A DNA stretch of 64,000 nt from Microvirga subterranea (GCF_003350535.1 NZ_QQBB01000001.1:936884-1000883), one strand, 5' to 3'. Positions 1 through 11,500 are shown, counted from the stretch's first letter. Notes: generated by a model from the letters alone, not told the origin. Numbers and translations: made by a program.

Positions 1-195
1 CGCAAGGTCACCTTCCTGGGGCGCGAGGCGCATTACACGCTCTCGACGGAGGCAGGCGAAATCGTCGCCCAGGTGGCCGATCCGGACCGCGATTTCATCG
101 AGATGGAGGGCAGGCCCGTCGAGGTGCGGCTTCCGTTGCAGAAGGTCGTCCTGTTCCAGTCGAACGGGGACGTGCTGAGCGCGGGGCGTCCATGA
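1..195 (+). CDS. ABC transporter ATP-binding protein, C-terminal fragment (FbpC/PotA-like)
   Basis: This is the last 64 codons of a gene that begins outside the window. The stretch reads as a TOBE-like beta-rich tail (residues RKVTFLGREAHYTL, then VEVRLPLQKVVLF), the substrate-regulatory domain that ends importer ATPases of the FbpC/PotA/CysA type. The ABC motifs themselves are not in the window. The stop TGA overlaps the start codon of the downstream permease as ATGA, so the two are translationally coupled and presumably form one transporter. The family call rests on the TOBE-like tail and the permease next to it; the substrate (iron or a phosphonate/polyamine-like solute) cannot be told. 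Confidence 0.75.
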   Translation, partial: RKVTFLGREAHYTLSTEAGEIVAQVADPDRDFIEMEGRPVEVRLPLQKVVLFQSNGDVLSAGRP

Positions 196-1847
196 TGAGA
201 CGGCGTTTCCGCTACGACCTCTGGACCTTCGTCCTGATCGCCGCCTGGGTCATCCTGCTCATCCTGCTGATCTGGCCTTTGTCCTCCATTCTCCGGGCGA
301 GCCTGCTCGACAACGAGACCGGAGCCTTCTCGTTCGTCCACTATTTCCAGATCTTCACCACCAGGGTCTATCAGCGGGCCATCGGCAACACCCTGATCGC
401 CGGGTTCGGCGGCATGGCCGGGGCGCTCGTCCTCGGTGTGACGCTCGCCTTCGTGACGACCCGGTTCCACATCTACGGCCGAGCGCTGATCCAGACGCTG
501 GCGGTCGTCGCCCTCGTGTCGCCGCCCTTCATCGGCGCCTATGCGTGGATCGTCCTGTTCGGCGCCAGCGGCGTGGTACGCAAGGGGCTGGCCTCCATCG
601 GCATCTCGATCCCGCCCCTCTACGGGATGCTGGGCGTGATCCTGGTGTTCGCCTTCAAGTTCTTCCCGCACGTGTTCCTCATCACGTCCGGGGCGCTTTC
701 GGCCATCAACCGGTCAGTGGAGGAGGCGGCGGAAAGCCTCGGCGTCTCGCCTGCGCGGCGGCTGTTCACGGTCACGTTCCCGCTGATCCTGCCGGCGATC
801 TCGGCGAGCGCGCTCCTGACCTTCGTCCTCTCGATCGCGGATTTCGGCACGCCGCGCATCATCGGGCGCGACTTCAACGTTCTGGCCACGGAGGCCTTCA
901 ATCTCTACGGCGGCGAGGTCGGCGGCAATCCCGGCATGGCGTCCGCGCTCAGCATCGTGCTGATCATCCTGTCGATGATCATCGTGTTCGGCCAGCGCTG
1001 GGTGCTGCGCAAGAACGTCTATCACAGCAACCTGATCAAGAAGCCGGAGCGCCAGCATGTCGGCGGGGTCAAGTCCGTCGGCCTGCACGTGCTGGCCTAC
1101 GCGATCGTGCTGATCGGCGCTCTGCCGGCCATCATCGTGGTGCTGTTCTCGTTCCGGCGCACCAGCGGCCCCGTGTTCCAGCCCGGCTTGAGCCTGCAGA
1201 GCTACGAGAAGGTGATCTCGACGGTGTCCGATCCGATCTGGAATACCCTGCTGTTCTCGACCGTCGCGGTCGTCGCCATCGTGATCACCGGAACCCTGAT
1301 CGGCTATCTGATCTCGCGGCGGCCGAACATCGCCACGGGAGCGCTCGACGCGACCCTCATGATTCCTTACGTGGTCCCGGGCATCGTGATGGGCATCGCC
1401 TTCATCACGCGGTTCAACGATCCGCCGCTCGCGCTCACGGGAACCGGCCTCATCATCATCATGGCGGTCTTCATTCGGCGCCTGCCGTATTCGGCCCGTT
1501 CGGTGGCTGCGGCCCTGAAGCAGGTCGGGCCGAACCTGGAGGATGCGGCGGTGAGCCTGGGCTATTCCCCCGGAAAGGCCTTCATGAAGGTGACGGTGCC
1601 GCTGATCGTGCCGGGCATCCTCGCGGGCGCTCTCATGAGCTTCGTGACGGCCATGAACGAGCTCTCGTCCTCCCTCGTCCTCTATGTCGGCAGCACGATC
1701 ACCATGCCGGTGCGCATCTATCTCTCGGTCATGGACGGAGAATATGGAACGGCCTCCGCCCTCTCCACGATCCTGCTCGTCATGACGGTGGTCGCGGTCT
1801 ACGCCGCCTTCCATCTGTCGGGACGTAAGGAGAGCGCGCTGCTGTAG
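192..1847 (+). CDS. ABC transporter permease, FbpB-like double-domain
   Basis: A 551-residue inner-membrane permease. It carries two tandem BPD_transp_1 modules, each with several hydrophobic helices and an EAA loop: the first EAA-like segment is around residues 178-205 (EEAAESLGVSPARRLFTVTFP), the second around 452-480 (EDAAVSLGYSPGKAFMKVTVP). A fused double permease of this length is typical of iron(III) and 2-aminoethylphosphonate importers. It overlaps the ATPase fragment by four bases. The solute-binding protein is not seen downstream, so it probably lies left of the window. Substrate assignment is inference only. Confidence 0.88.
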   Translation: MMRRRFRYDLWTFVLIAAWVILLILLIWPLSSILRASLLDNETGAFSFVHYFQIFTTRVYQRAIGNTLIAGFGGMAGALVLGVTLAFVTTRFHIYGRALIQTLAVVALVSPPFIGAYAWIVLFGASGVVRKGLASIGISIPPLYGMLGVILVFAFKFFPHVFLITSGALSAINRSVEEAAESLGVSPARRLFTVTFPLILPAISASALLTFVLSIADFGTPRIIGRDFNVLATEAFNLYGGEVGGNPGMASALSIVLIILSMIIVFGQRWVLRKNVYHSNLIKKPERQHVGGVKSVGLHVLAYAIVLIGALPAIIVVLFSFRRTSGPVFQPGLSLQSYEKVISTVSDPIWNTLLFSTVAVVAIVITGTLIGYLISRRPNIATGALDATLMIPYVVPGIVMGIAFITRFNDPPLALTGTGLIIIMAVFIRRLPYSARSVAAALKQVGPNLEDAAVSLGYSPGKAFMKVTVPLIVPGILAGALMSFVTAMNELSSSLVLYVGSTITMPVRIYLSVMDGEYGTASALSTILLVMTVVAVYAAFHLSGRKESALL

Positions 1848-1869
1848 CGCCGGGCCCCGGATCCTGCCG

Positions 1870-1909
1870 AAAGGGGCGCGCCGCGGTCATCCCGCAGCGT
1901 GCCCCTTTT
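1870..1909 (+). terminator. Rho-independent terminator after the permease
   Basis: Arms AAAGGGGC (1870-1877) and GCCCCTTT (1901-1908) pair perfectly. The adjoining GCGC/GCGT can extend the stem with a wobble pair, and a short T run closes it. It sits 23 bases after the permease stop and ends that transcription unit. Confidence 0.65.
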
Positions 1910-2092
1910 GCCATTCCGGCTTGACCTGCGGGCCAGGGCGCCTAAAAGCATGATCTGCAACTCCCTTGCAGTTGCCGACGCCGCATCGCGGCGCCTTTCC
2001 CCCATGCGTGCCCCGTTTCCTGCGCCCCTGCCGGACGCAGTTCCTTTCTCAATCCCGGTTCTCGACGCCGGGGCCACGGAAGTTTTCGTCCC

Positions 2093-3280
2093 ATGAGATC
2101 CGTCTTCCTGCGCAATGCGGTCGTCCTCGGCATGCTGTCCGCCGTCGGACCCTTCGCCATCGACATGTACCTGCCGGCCTTCCCGGCCATCGCCCGGGAA
2201 TTGCAGGTAGATGTCAGCGCCATCCAGATGAGCCTGATGAGCTTCTTCGTGGCCGTGGCTCTCTGTCAGGTCATCTACGGCCCGATCTCGGACCGGGTCG
2301 GCCGCAAGCCGCCGCTCTATGTCGGCCTGAGCCTGTTCATCCTGGGAGCCATCGGATGCAGCTTCGCCCAGAGCCCGGAGGCGCTGATCGCCTTCCGGTT
2401 CCTGCAAGGCGTCGGGGCCTGCGCCAGCATGGTCATCCCGCGGGCGATCATCCGCGACCTTCACACGGGCGCCGAGGCCGCACGGCTCATGGCGACCACG
2501 ATGCTCGTCTTCAGCGTCTCGCCCATCCTGGCGCCCCTGGCCGGCAGTGCGCTGGCCGAATTCTTCAGCTGGCGCATCATCTTCTGGGCCATCGCGGCCA
2601 TCGGGCTCGGCGGCCTCCTGGTGGTCGCGTTCCTGCTGCCGGAGACACGATCGGCGCAGCATGGCGCCGGCGCTAAACCCCGTGTCCTGGCGACCTACAA
2701 GAGCCTTCTCAAGGACCGTCACTTCCTCGGGCTCGTGTTCATCGGCGGCCTGGGGCAGGCGAGCTTCTTCTCCTATCTGGCGGGGTCCTCCGTCGTGTTC
2801 ATCGAGCATTTCGGCCTGTCGCCGTCGGGCTACAGCATGGTCTTCGCCTCGAACGCCATCGCGTTCATCGGCAGCGCCCAGTTCAACAGCACCCTCATGC
2901 GCCGCTTCGGGGCGGAGCGGGTGGTCCGCACCGCCCTCGTGGGGTTTGCGAGCCTCACCATGCTCCTGTTCCTGCTGACGCTGGCAGGCGTGGACAATCC
3001 CTTCGTGCTCTGGGGGCTGCTCTTCGTGTCCTTCGGCTGCCTCGGCTTCGTGATCCCCTCGACGGCCGTCCTGGCGCTCGAGAACCATGGGCCCGTCGCC
3101 GGGACCGCGTCCTCCCTCATGGGGACGCTGCAGCTCAGCACCGGCGCGCTCATGATCGTCCTCGTCAGCGCGTTCTTCGACGGGACCAGCCTGTCCATGG
3201 TCAGCGCCATCATGGCCTGCGGCCTCACGGCGTTCGCCTTGAGCCGGATGACCCTGCGCCCGGCGCGGGTCTATCCTTGA
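2093..3280 (+). CDS. Bcr/CflA-family multidrug efflux MFS transporter
   Basis: A 395-residue major facilitator with about 12 hydrophobic segments. The N-terminus contains GPFAIDMYLPAFPAIARELQ, the characteristic first helix of the Bcr/CflA drug:H+ antiporter group, and residues 80-90 hold the MFS motif-A sequence GPISDRVGRKPPL. Known members export bicyclomycin, chloramphenicol or dipeptides by proton antiport across the inner membrane. Length is normal for the group. It is convergent with the LysR gene and the two overlap by 10 bases at their 3' ends. Substrate is not predictable from sequence. Confidence 0.9.
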   Translation: MRSVFLRNAVVLGMLSAVGPFAIDMYLPAFPAIARELQVDVSAIQMSLMSFFVAVALCQVIYGPISDRVGRKPPLYVGLSLFILGAIGCSFAQSPEALIAFRFLQGVGACASMVIPRAIIRDLHTGAEAARLMATTMLVFSVSPILAPLAGSALAEFFSWRIIFWAIAAIGLGGLLVVAFLLPETRSAQHGAGAKPRVLATYKSLLKDRHFLGLVFIGGLGQASFFSYLAGSSVVFIEHFGLSPSGYSMVFASNAIAFIGSAQFNSTLMRRFGAERVVRTALVGFASLTMLLFLLTLAGVDNPFVLWGLLFVSFGCLGFVIPSTAVLALENHGPVAGTASSLMGTLQLSTGALMIVLVSAFFDGTSLSMVSAIMACGLTAFALSRMTLRPARVYP

Positions 3281-4167
3281 GCCGTCCTGTCCAGGATCCA
3301 GTCGCGGAAGGAGCGCACGAGGGCGGCCTCCGCCTTGGGTTCGGGATAGACCAGGTAATAGGACCCGCTGCTCAGGAGCTTCTGGGGGAAGAGGATTTCG
3401 AGCCGACCCGACGCGAGCTCGTCCGCGATCAGGAAGTGCGGGATGAGAGCCGCGCCCAGCCCTGCCGCGGCCGCCTGCGCCACCATGGCGAACTGCTCGA
3501 AGCGCGGCCCCCGCAGCGGATTGCCGAGATCCACGTTCGCGACCGCGAACCACTCGGCCCAGGCGGTCGGGCGGGTGCTCTGCTGGAGCAGCGTGACCCG
3601 GGTCAGGTCCTGCGGCGAGCGGATGTTCTCCCTCTCGCGATAGGCCGGGCTGCAGACGGGCACCGCCTCCTCGTTCATGAGGTGCTCGCAGACGGCGCCC
3701 GGCCAGTGGGGCTGCCCGAAATGGATGGCCGCGTCGAAGGGTTCCGTCGCGAAGTCGAAGGGGACGAGGCGGACCCCGAAGTTCACCGTCACGTCCGGAT
3801 GCTGGGCGAAGAATTCAGGCATGCGCGGGATGAGCCAGCGGGTGCCGAAGGTCGGCAGGACTGCAAGGTTGAGGACCCCGCGGGTTCCGGACAGGGCGAT
3901 GGCCTGATGGGTGGCGTCCGAGAGCTCCGCCAGCGTGCTCCGCACGTTGGCCGCATACATGCGCCCGACATCGGTCAGCACCACGCGCTGGCGCGACCGG
4001 CGGAACAGGGATACACCCAGCGAGTCCTCAAGATGCTGGATCTGGCGCGACACGGCGCTCTGGGTCAGATTCAGCTCCTCGGCAGCCCGGGACACGCTGC
4101 CATGGCGTGCAGTCGCCTCGAAGGCGAGGAGATTGCCGACATTGGGAAGAAAGCCACGGCGGAGCAA
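3271..4167 (-). CDS. LysR-family transcriptional regulator (GcvA-like)
   Basis: A 298-residue LysR regulator. The winged helix-turn-helix is at about residues 10-68 (LLAFEATARHGSVSRAAEELN, then LTQSAVSRQIQHLEDSLG), followed by a linker helix and the periplasmic-binding-protein-like effector domain (about 95-295). The LP-FGTRWLIPR start of the effector domain is typical of the GcvA subgroup. It is transcribed divergently from a glutaryl-CoA dehydrogenase gene; in many proteobacteria a LysR of this type controls that gene, so I infer it regulates glutarate/lysine catabolism here. A TTCGAA-N8-TTCGAA element lies between the two starts. Confidence 0.88.
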   Translation of the reverse strand: MLRRGFLPNVGNLLAFEATARHGSVSRAAEELNLTQSAVSRQIQHLEDSLGVSLFRRSRQRVVLTDVGRMYAANVRSTLAELSDATHQAIALSGTRGVLNLAVLPTFGTRWLIPRMPEFFAQHPDVTVNFGVRLVPFDFATEPFDAAIHFGQPHWPGAVCEHLMNEEAVPVCSPAYRERENIRSPQDLTRVTLLQQSTRPTAWAEWFAVANVDLGNPLRGPRFEQFAMVAQAAAAGLGAALIPHFLIADELASGRLEILFPQKLLSSGSYYLVYPEPKAEAALVRSFRDWILDRTAQG

Positions 4168-4180
4168 AGTTCATTCCGTT

Positions 4181-4200
4181 TTCGAATAACCTGCTTCGAA
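4181..4200. promoter_or_regulatory. Candidate LysR operator between the regulator and gcdH
   Basis: TTCGAA at 4181-4186 and again at 4195-4200, separated by 8 bases. Each half is itself palindromic, so the whole is a dyad. It lies 14 bases upstream of the LysR start and 109 bases upstream of the dehydrogenase start. It fits the usual place for a LysR site; binding is inferred. Confidence 0.45.
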
Positions 4201-4308
4201 GATGTCGCTTTACTTGACGGCTGTCCAGGGTGATTTTGCCGCCCAAATTCAACAGGTTCGGCCGGCCTCTCCGGCAACCGGAAGCGACGTACGAGAAGGA
4301 ATTTCATC

Positions 4309-5505
<1,197 letters not shown>

Positions 5506-5523
5506 GCAGGACGGACCAAGGTC

Positions 5524-6699
5524 ATGACGAAGCCGCTGGAGGGCCTCAAGGTCCTGGAACTCGCCCGGATCCTCGCCGGCCCCTGGGTCGGCCAACTCCT
5601 GGCGGATCTCGGCGCCGACGTGGTGAAGGTGGAACGGCCGGGCGCGGGCGACGATACCCGCGGCTGGGGCCCGCCCTTCATCGAAGGCGCCGACGGCGGC
5701 GACCTCTCGGCGGCCTACTTCCACTCCTGCAACCGCGGCAAGCGTTCGATCGCGGTCGACTTCGAGACAACGGAAGGGCAGGACCTCGTGCGCAAGCTCG
5801 CGGCCCATGCCGACGTGGTGATCGAGAACTTCAAGGTCGGCGGCCTCAGGAAGTACGGCCTGGACTACGAGAGCCTGAAGGCGGTCAATCCCCGGCTCGT
5901 CTACTGCTCGATCACCGGCTTCGGCCAGAACGGCCCCTATGCGGCCCGTGCCGGCTACGACTTCATGATCCAGGGCATGGGCGGGATCATGGACCTCACC
6001 GGCGATCCGGATGGTGAGCCGCAGAAGATCGGCGTCGCCTATGTGGATATCTTCACCGGCGTCTATTCCGTGGTCGGGATCCTGGCCGCTCTCCGCCGCC
6101 GGGACGTGACCGGGGAGGGGGCTCACCTCGACATGGCGCTCCTCGACGTGCAGACGAGCGTCCTCGCCAATCAGGCCATGAACTATCTCGCGTCCGGCAA
6201 GGCGCCCCGGCGCATGGGCAATGCCCATCCCAACATCGTGCCCTATCAGGTCTTCCCGGTTTCGGACGGTCACGTCATCGTGGCGGTCGGCAATGACGGG
6301 CAGTTCGCCCGCTTCGTCGCCGTGCTCGGGCAGCCGGAGCTTGCGCAGGACGAGCGCTTCCGGACCAATGCGGGGCGGGTGCGCCACCGGCCGGACCTGG
6401 TGCCCGTTCTGACGGGCCTCACCCTAAAGATGACCCGCGACGGGCTTCTGTCCGCTCTCGAGGCCCAGGGGGTTCCGGCGGGGCCGATCAACACGGTCGC
6501 CGACGTGTTCGACGACCCTCAGGTCGTCGCGCGCGGCATGAAGATCGATCTTCCTTCCTCGGCGGCGAAGGGCGGGGCGATCCCGTCGGTGCGTTCGCCC
6601 ATCATGATCAATGGCGAGCCCATGGCGGCAGGCAAGCCGTCGCCGCGCCTCGGGGAGCACACTGAGGAAGTTTTGAGCGATCCGTCCTGGATCGCCTAA
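5524..6699 (+). CDS. CaiB/BaiF family CoA transferase, probably glutarate-activating
   Basis: A 391-residue family III CoA transferase. It starts with the typical PLEGLKVLELARILAGPWVGQLLADLGADVVKVERP and carries NRGKRSIAVD (residues about 73-82) and the conserved aspartate D175 (AYVDIFTGVYS) that in this family forms the acyl anhydride. Such enzymes move CoA between carboxylic acids in the cytoplasm. Its position directly behind glutaryl-CoA dehydrogenase suggests it is the succinyl-CoA:glutarate CoA transferase (the SUGCT counterpart). The family is certain, the substrate inferred from context. Confidence 0.88.
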   Translation: MTKPLEGLKVLELARILAGPWVGQLLADLGADVVKVERPGAGDDTRGWGPPFIEGADGGDLSAAYFHSCNRGKRSIAVDFETTEGQDLVRKLAAHADVVIENFKVGGLRKYGLDYESLKAVNPRLVYCSITGFGQNGPYAARAGYDFMIQGMGGIMDLTGDPDGEPQKIGVAYVDIFTGVYSVVGILAALRRRDVTGEGAHLDMALLDVQTSVLANQAMNYLASGKAPRRMGNAHPNIVPYQVFPVSDGHVIVAVGNDGQFARFVAVLGQPELAQDERFRTNAGRVRHRPDLVPVLTGLTLKMTRDGLLSALEAQGVPAGPINTVADVFDDPQVVARGMKIDLPSSAAKGGAIPSVRSPIMINGEPMAAGKPSPRLGEHTEEVLSDPSWIA

Positions 6700-6713
6700 A
6701 GAGGCCGGATTGC

Positions 6714-7280
6714 CTATTCGGCGATCCCCTTGCTCACGAGCCGCTCGATCGCCTTCACGATCCGCTCGCGGTCGCCCTCGGAGAAGGGGCTGAGATCGTG
6801 CATCTCGAGATTGCTCAATCCCTCCACGGCGAGCCAGCCCAGCAGGGCCGCATCCAGATCGTCCGAATTCGCCTTCAGGTTGTCGAGCGTCTCCTTGATG
6901 ACGTGACGGACCGGGTCCAGGAGACGCGGGTTCTCCGCAGAGGCCGCCAGCATCCCGTTGGCGACGTCCTTCATGGCGCTCCCCCGCATCTTCAGCAGCG
7001 CCGCGATGCACAGCCGCGCCTCCAGGTTGCGGCACGGCTCCGTTTGCCTTCGAAGCGCCTCCTTTTCCGTGGAGACTTCGTCGACGATGCGCTGGATCAT
7101 CCCCTGCAGCAGCGCTTCCTTGTTGGGAAAATTGTAGAGAAGACCACCCTTGCTGAGGCCTGCCCGCTCCGCAACCGCCTCCAGCGTCAAACGCCCAGAC
7201 CCGATCTCGCTGACCAGTTCAGCCGCCGCATCGAGAATTTTTTCTCTTGAACTCTTGCGGCCTCGGGCGCAAACGAACAT
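6714..7280 (-). CDS. TetR/AcrR-family transcriptional repressor of the efflux pump
   Basis: A 188-residue TetR regulator. The DNA-binding domain is at about residues 10-58 (SREKILDAAAELVSEIG, LTLEAVAERAGLSKGGLLYNFPNKEAL); the rest is a helical ligand-binding and dimerisation domain. It is divergent from an RND efflux operon, and the 143-base gap holds the palindrome ACCGTC-CA-GACGGT only 19 bases from its start. That arrangement is standard for a repressor that controls itself and the pump. Convergent with the CoA transferase gene. The inducer is unknown. Confidence 0.9.
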   Translation of the reverse strand: MFVCARGRKSSREKILDAAAELVSEIGSGRLTLEAVAERAGLSKGGLLYNFPNKEALLQGMIQRIVDEVSTEKEALRRQTEPCRNLEARLCIAALLKMRGSAMKDVANGMLAASAENPRLLDPVRHVIKETLDNLKANSDDLDAALLGWLAVEGLSNLEMHDLSPFSEGDRERIVKAIERLVSKGIAE

Positions 7281-7298
7281 TTCAACCTCTTGTACTAA

Positions 7299-7312
7299 AC
7301 CGTCCAGACGGT
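7299..7312. promoter_or_regulatory. TetR-type operator palindrome
   Basis: Perfect dyad ACCGTC-CA-GACGGT centred between the divergent TetR and RND adaptor genes. It is placed to cover both promoters (TATATAA follows at 7312-7318). The sequence is seen directly; repressor binding is inferred from location and from the family's habits. Confidence 0.65.
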
Positions 7313-7423
7313 ATATAAATGGTTCCCGTGCCTTGGCGTCAAGGGTAAGTTGCGCTAAAGGCCCAGCCTCCTCAAACAGATAGCGGTTCGGTCCTGCCGA
7401 ACTCGGAATGTCGGAAAAAGCCC

Positions 7424-8557
7424 ATGAAACGGCGCATCGTAGTCTCTCTTGTGTTCATTCTCGCGGTTGGACTCTGCGCCGGGTTGATCTGGTTCAACTT
7501 CTTCCGCGACAAGATGATCCAGAACTTCTTCGCCAACATGCAGCAGCCGGCGCAGGTCGTGTCGGCCGCGAAGGTCGAGGCGAAGACCTGGACCCCCGGC
7601 GTCAGTGCCATCGGCACGGCGCGGGCGGCGAATGGGGTGGAACTGGCGTTCGAGACCGCCGGCATCGTCAAGGAAATCAGGTTCAAGGCCAACCAGAGCA
7701 TCAAGGCCGGCGAGGTGCTCGTGCAGCTCGACGACACCGTTGAGCGCGCGGACATCCAGGACGTCCAGGCCAACGTGAAGACAGCGGAAAGCAACTTTGA
7801 TCGTGCGAAGACGCTGTCGTCTCGCGGCTATGGCACGGAAGCCAACTTCGATCAGGCGAGCGCCTTGCTGGCAGCCGCCCGCTCCCGCCTTGCCCGCCTC
7901 CAGGCGACCATCGAGCAGAAAGCCCTCAAGGCGCCGTTCTCGGGCGTGATCGGCATCTCGCGGGTCGATATCGGTCAGTACCTCCAGCCCGGTACGGTCA
8001 TTGCGAGCTTCCAGGACTTGGCGTCCATGAAGGTCGACTTCACCGTTCCGGAGCAGGCCGCGAGCAAGATCAAGCTGGGGCAGGAGGTGCGTGTCGGCAT
8101 GATGGAGGGCGATCTCCCCTTCACCGGCAAGGTCACCGGCAAGGACCCGCGCGTCGACCCGAAGACCCGGCTCGTCTCGGTCCAGGCCCTTATCGAGGAT
8201 AACAAGGACGGGGCCATTCTGCCCGGTCAGTTCCTGCACGTGGAAGCGGTTCTGCCGCCGGAGCCCAACGTCATCACCGTGCCGCAGACGGCCGTCATCA
8301 CCAGCCTCTACGGCGACTACGTCTATACGATCGAGCAGCAAGAGAAGGCAGGCCAGCAGGTCCAGGTGGTCAAGCAGGTCTTCGTGAAGACCGGCCGCCG
8401 CCGTGGGGGCTCCCTCGAGGTCCTGTCGGGAATCGAGCCCGGTCAGCAGGTGGTCGCCTCGGGGCAGAACAAGCTCCAGGCGGGTGCGACCGTCAAGATC
8501 GACAACAGCATCGACGTGACGAAGTTCGATACGACGAAGCTCGCGAACGGGCAGTAG
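7424..8557 (+). CDS. RND efflux periplasmic adaptor subunit (HlyD/MexC-like)
   Basis: A 377-residue membrane-fusion protein that links the inner-membrane RND pump to an outer-membrane channel. It has an N-terminal membrane anchor (about residues 5-27), the lipoyl half-motif ELAFETAGIVKEIRFKANQSIKAGEVLVQLD, a short helical hairpin (about 105-165), the second lipoyl half with IEQKALKAPFSGVIGISRVDIGQYLQPG, and a beta-barrel and membrane-proximal domain. The RND permease starts 10 bases after its stop. No outer-membrane factor gene follows, so a TolC supplied elsewhere must be used. Confidence 0.93.
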   Translation: MKRRIVVSLVFILAVGLCAGLIWFNFFRDKMIQNFFANMQQPAQVVSAAKVEAKTWTPGVSAIGTARAANGVELAFETAGIVKEIRFKANQSIKAGEVLVQLDDTVERADIQDVQANVKTAESNFDRAKTLSSRGYGTEANFDQASALLAAARSRLARLQATIEQKALKAPFSGVIGISRVDIGQYLQPGTVIASFQDLASMKVDFTVPEQAASKIKLGQEVRVGMMEGDLPFTGKVTGKDPRVDPKTRLVSVQALIEDNKDGAILPGQFLHVEAVLPPEPNVITVPQTAVITSLYGDYVYTIEQQEKAGQQVQVVKQVFVKTGRRRGGSLEVLSGIEPGQQVVASGQNKLQAGATVKIDNSIDVTKFDTTKLANGQ

Positions 8558-8567
8558 GCATCAAGCC

Positions 8568-11500
8568 ATGAGTTTCACTGAACTTTTCATCCGCCGCCCC
8601 GTCTTGTCGATGGTGGTGAGCCTCCTGATCCTGCTGCTCGGCGCGCAGGGACTGATGAGCCTTCAGGTGCGTCAGTATCCTGAGGTCGAGGAGACCACGA
8701 TCACCATCACGACCACCTATACGGGCGCCAGCGCCGACCTGATGCAGGGCTTCATCAGCACGCCCATCGCCAAGTCGGTCGCCAGTGCCGAGGGCGTGGA
8801 CTACGTCACGTCGCAGAGCCGCCTCGGTCTCAGCACGGTCTCCGTGCGCATGCGACTGAACACGGATCCCAATGCGGCCTTAACCGAAGTGACGTCCAAG
8901 GTCCAGCAGGTGCGCGCGCAGCTGCCGACCGACGCCGAGGATCCCGTGATCGTGAAGGGCACGGGCCAGACCTTCGCCCTCATGTACATCACCTTCGCCA
9001 GCACGGAGATGAATCCGGAGCAGGTCTCCGAATTCCTGACCCGCGTCGTGCAGCCGCGCTTCGCCACGCTCGAGGGCGTCGGCAACGCCGAGATCCTCGG
9101 CGGACGCGACTTCTCCATGCGCGTCTGGATCGACCCGGTTCGGCTTGCCGCCCGTGGCGTCACTGCCGGCGACGTCGTTACGGCAATCCGGGCGAGCAAC
9201 TTCCTGGCCGCCCCCGGCAAGACGCAGAACGAGTACGTGGCCTACGCGCTCGAGATGCAGACCACGTTCCAGACCCCGGAGACGTTCGCGACCCTGCCGA
9301 TCCGCTCCAATGGCGATCAGGTCGTGCGCCTGCGCGACGTGGCCGACGTGGCGCTCGGGCCGAAGAGCACCGACACCAAGGTGAGCTTCAACGGCAAGGA
9401 AGGCACCTTCATCGGCATCACGCCGACGCCTTCCGCCAACCCGCTTACGGTCGCCGAGGAGGTGACGAAGGCGATCGACGCCATCCGGCCGACCCTGCCG
9501 AAGGGCATGACGGTCGAGATCGTCTACGACGCGTCGAACTTCATCTCGGCCTCGATCGAGGAGGTGTTCAAGACCATCGGCGAAGCGGCGCTCATCGTGA
9601 TCGTCGTCATCCTGCTCTTCCTGGGCTCCTTCCGCTCGGTGCTGATCCCGATCGTGACGATTCCGCTGTCGCTGGTCGGCGTCTGCTTCGTGCTCTATGC
9701 GCTGGGCTACTCGATCAACCTGCTCACGCTGCTCGCGATGGTGCTCGCCATCGGCCTCGTGGTCGACGACGCGATCGTGGTGCTGGAGAACATCCACCGC
9801 CACATCGAAGAGGGCCTGAAGCCGGTCGACGCAGCCATCGTCGGCATGAAGGAGATCTTCCTGCCGATCGTGTCGATGACGATCACGCTCGCGGCCGTGT
9901 ATGCTCCGATCGGCTTCACGCAGGGCCTCACCGGCGCGCTGTTCAGGGAGTTCGCCTTCACGCTCGCCGGATCGGTCATCATTTCGGGCATCATCGCCGT
10001 GACGCTGTCGCCCATGATGTCGTCGAAGCTCCTGAAGCCGCACGGCCATGGCGGGCAGACCGGCTTCGCCGGCTTTGTGGACCGCACCTTCACGCGCGTC
10101 GAGAACTGGTATTCGAGGCGCCTGAAGGGTTCGCTCGACTACCGGCCGGTGACGCTCCTCATCGTCGTCGCGCTGCTCGGCACCACGGGATTCCTGTTCA
10201 CGAAGACACCGTTCGAGCTTGCGCCTGAGGAGGATCAGGGTGCCTATCTCGGCCTCGTGCAGGTTCCGCAATACGCGACGCCGGACTACACCCAGGCCTT
10301 CTCGACCCAGTTCACCAACGCGGCCGAGACGATCCCCGAGATCGACGACAGCTTTCTGATCATCGGCATCGACGGCGGCGGCAGCGGCTTCGTGGGCTTC
10401 AAGCTCAAGGAATGGAGCGAGCGTACGAAGAAGGGCGCGCAGACCAAGCAGGAGATCCAGAACCTCCTGAACCAGAATGCGGGCGTGCAGGCCTTCGTGT
10501 TCGCGCCGCCTTCGCTGCCGGGTGCCGGGGGCGGTCTGCCGATCCAGTACGCCCTGCGCACGATCGGCGATCCGTCGCAGGCCTACGAGGTCGCGGAGCA
10601 GGTCAAACAGCGGGCCATGAAGTCCGGCAAGTTCATCGTGGTGCAGAACTCGATGAGCTACCAGACCCCGCGGGCGAAGATCATCATCGATCGCGACCGT
10701 GCGGCGGCTCTCGGCGTACCGGTCAGCGAGATCGGCAACACCCTCGGGGCTCTCGTGGGCGGTGCGCCAATCTCCAAGTTCGACCGCGACAACCGCAGCT
10801 ACGACGTCATCAGCCAGGTGCGCCAGACGGACCGCCTGAACCCTGAGCGCCTCGGCGAGTATTATGTGCGCGCTGCGGACGGGTCCATGGTTCCGATCTC
10901 CGCCCTGGTGAAGATCGAGACGAACGCGGCGCCCGCCTCGATCGAGCAGTTCAACCAGCTGAACTCGGCGACGCTTTCCGCGCTGCCGCTTCCGGGCGTG
11001 ACCACCTCGGAAGGCCTGCAGGTCCTGCGCTCGATCGCCAAGGAGGTCATGCCGCAGGGCTTCTATGAGGACTTCGCCGGGCAGTCCCGCCTGGAGATCC
11101 AGGAGGGCAGCTCGATCCTGCTCGCCTTCGGGCTCGCCATCATCGTGATCTATCTGGTGCTGGCGGCGCAGTTCGAGAGCTTCCGCGACCCGTTCATCAT
11201 CATGATGTCGGTTCCGCTCTCGATGTTCGGCGCGATGATCTTCCTCAACCTCGGCCTGGCGACCCTCAACATCTATACGGAGGTCGGCCTGATCACCCTG
11301 GTGGGACTGATCACGAAGCACGGCATCCTGATGGTCGAGTTCGCCAACGACCTGAAGGAGAAGCATGGGATCAGCCGGCGTCAGGCGATCGAGGAGGCCG
11401 CCAAGGTGCGCCTGCGTCCGATCCTGATGACCACGGCCGCCATGGTGCTCGGCGTGGCGCCGCTGCTCTACGCCAGCGGAGCCGGTGCGGCTGCCCGCTT

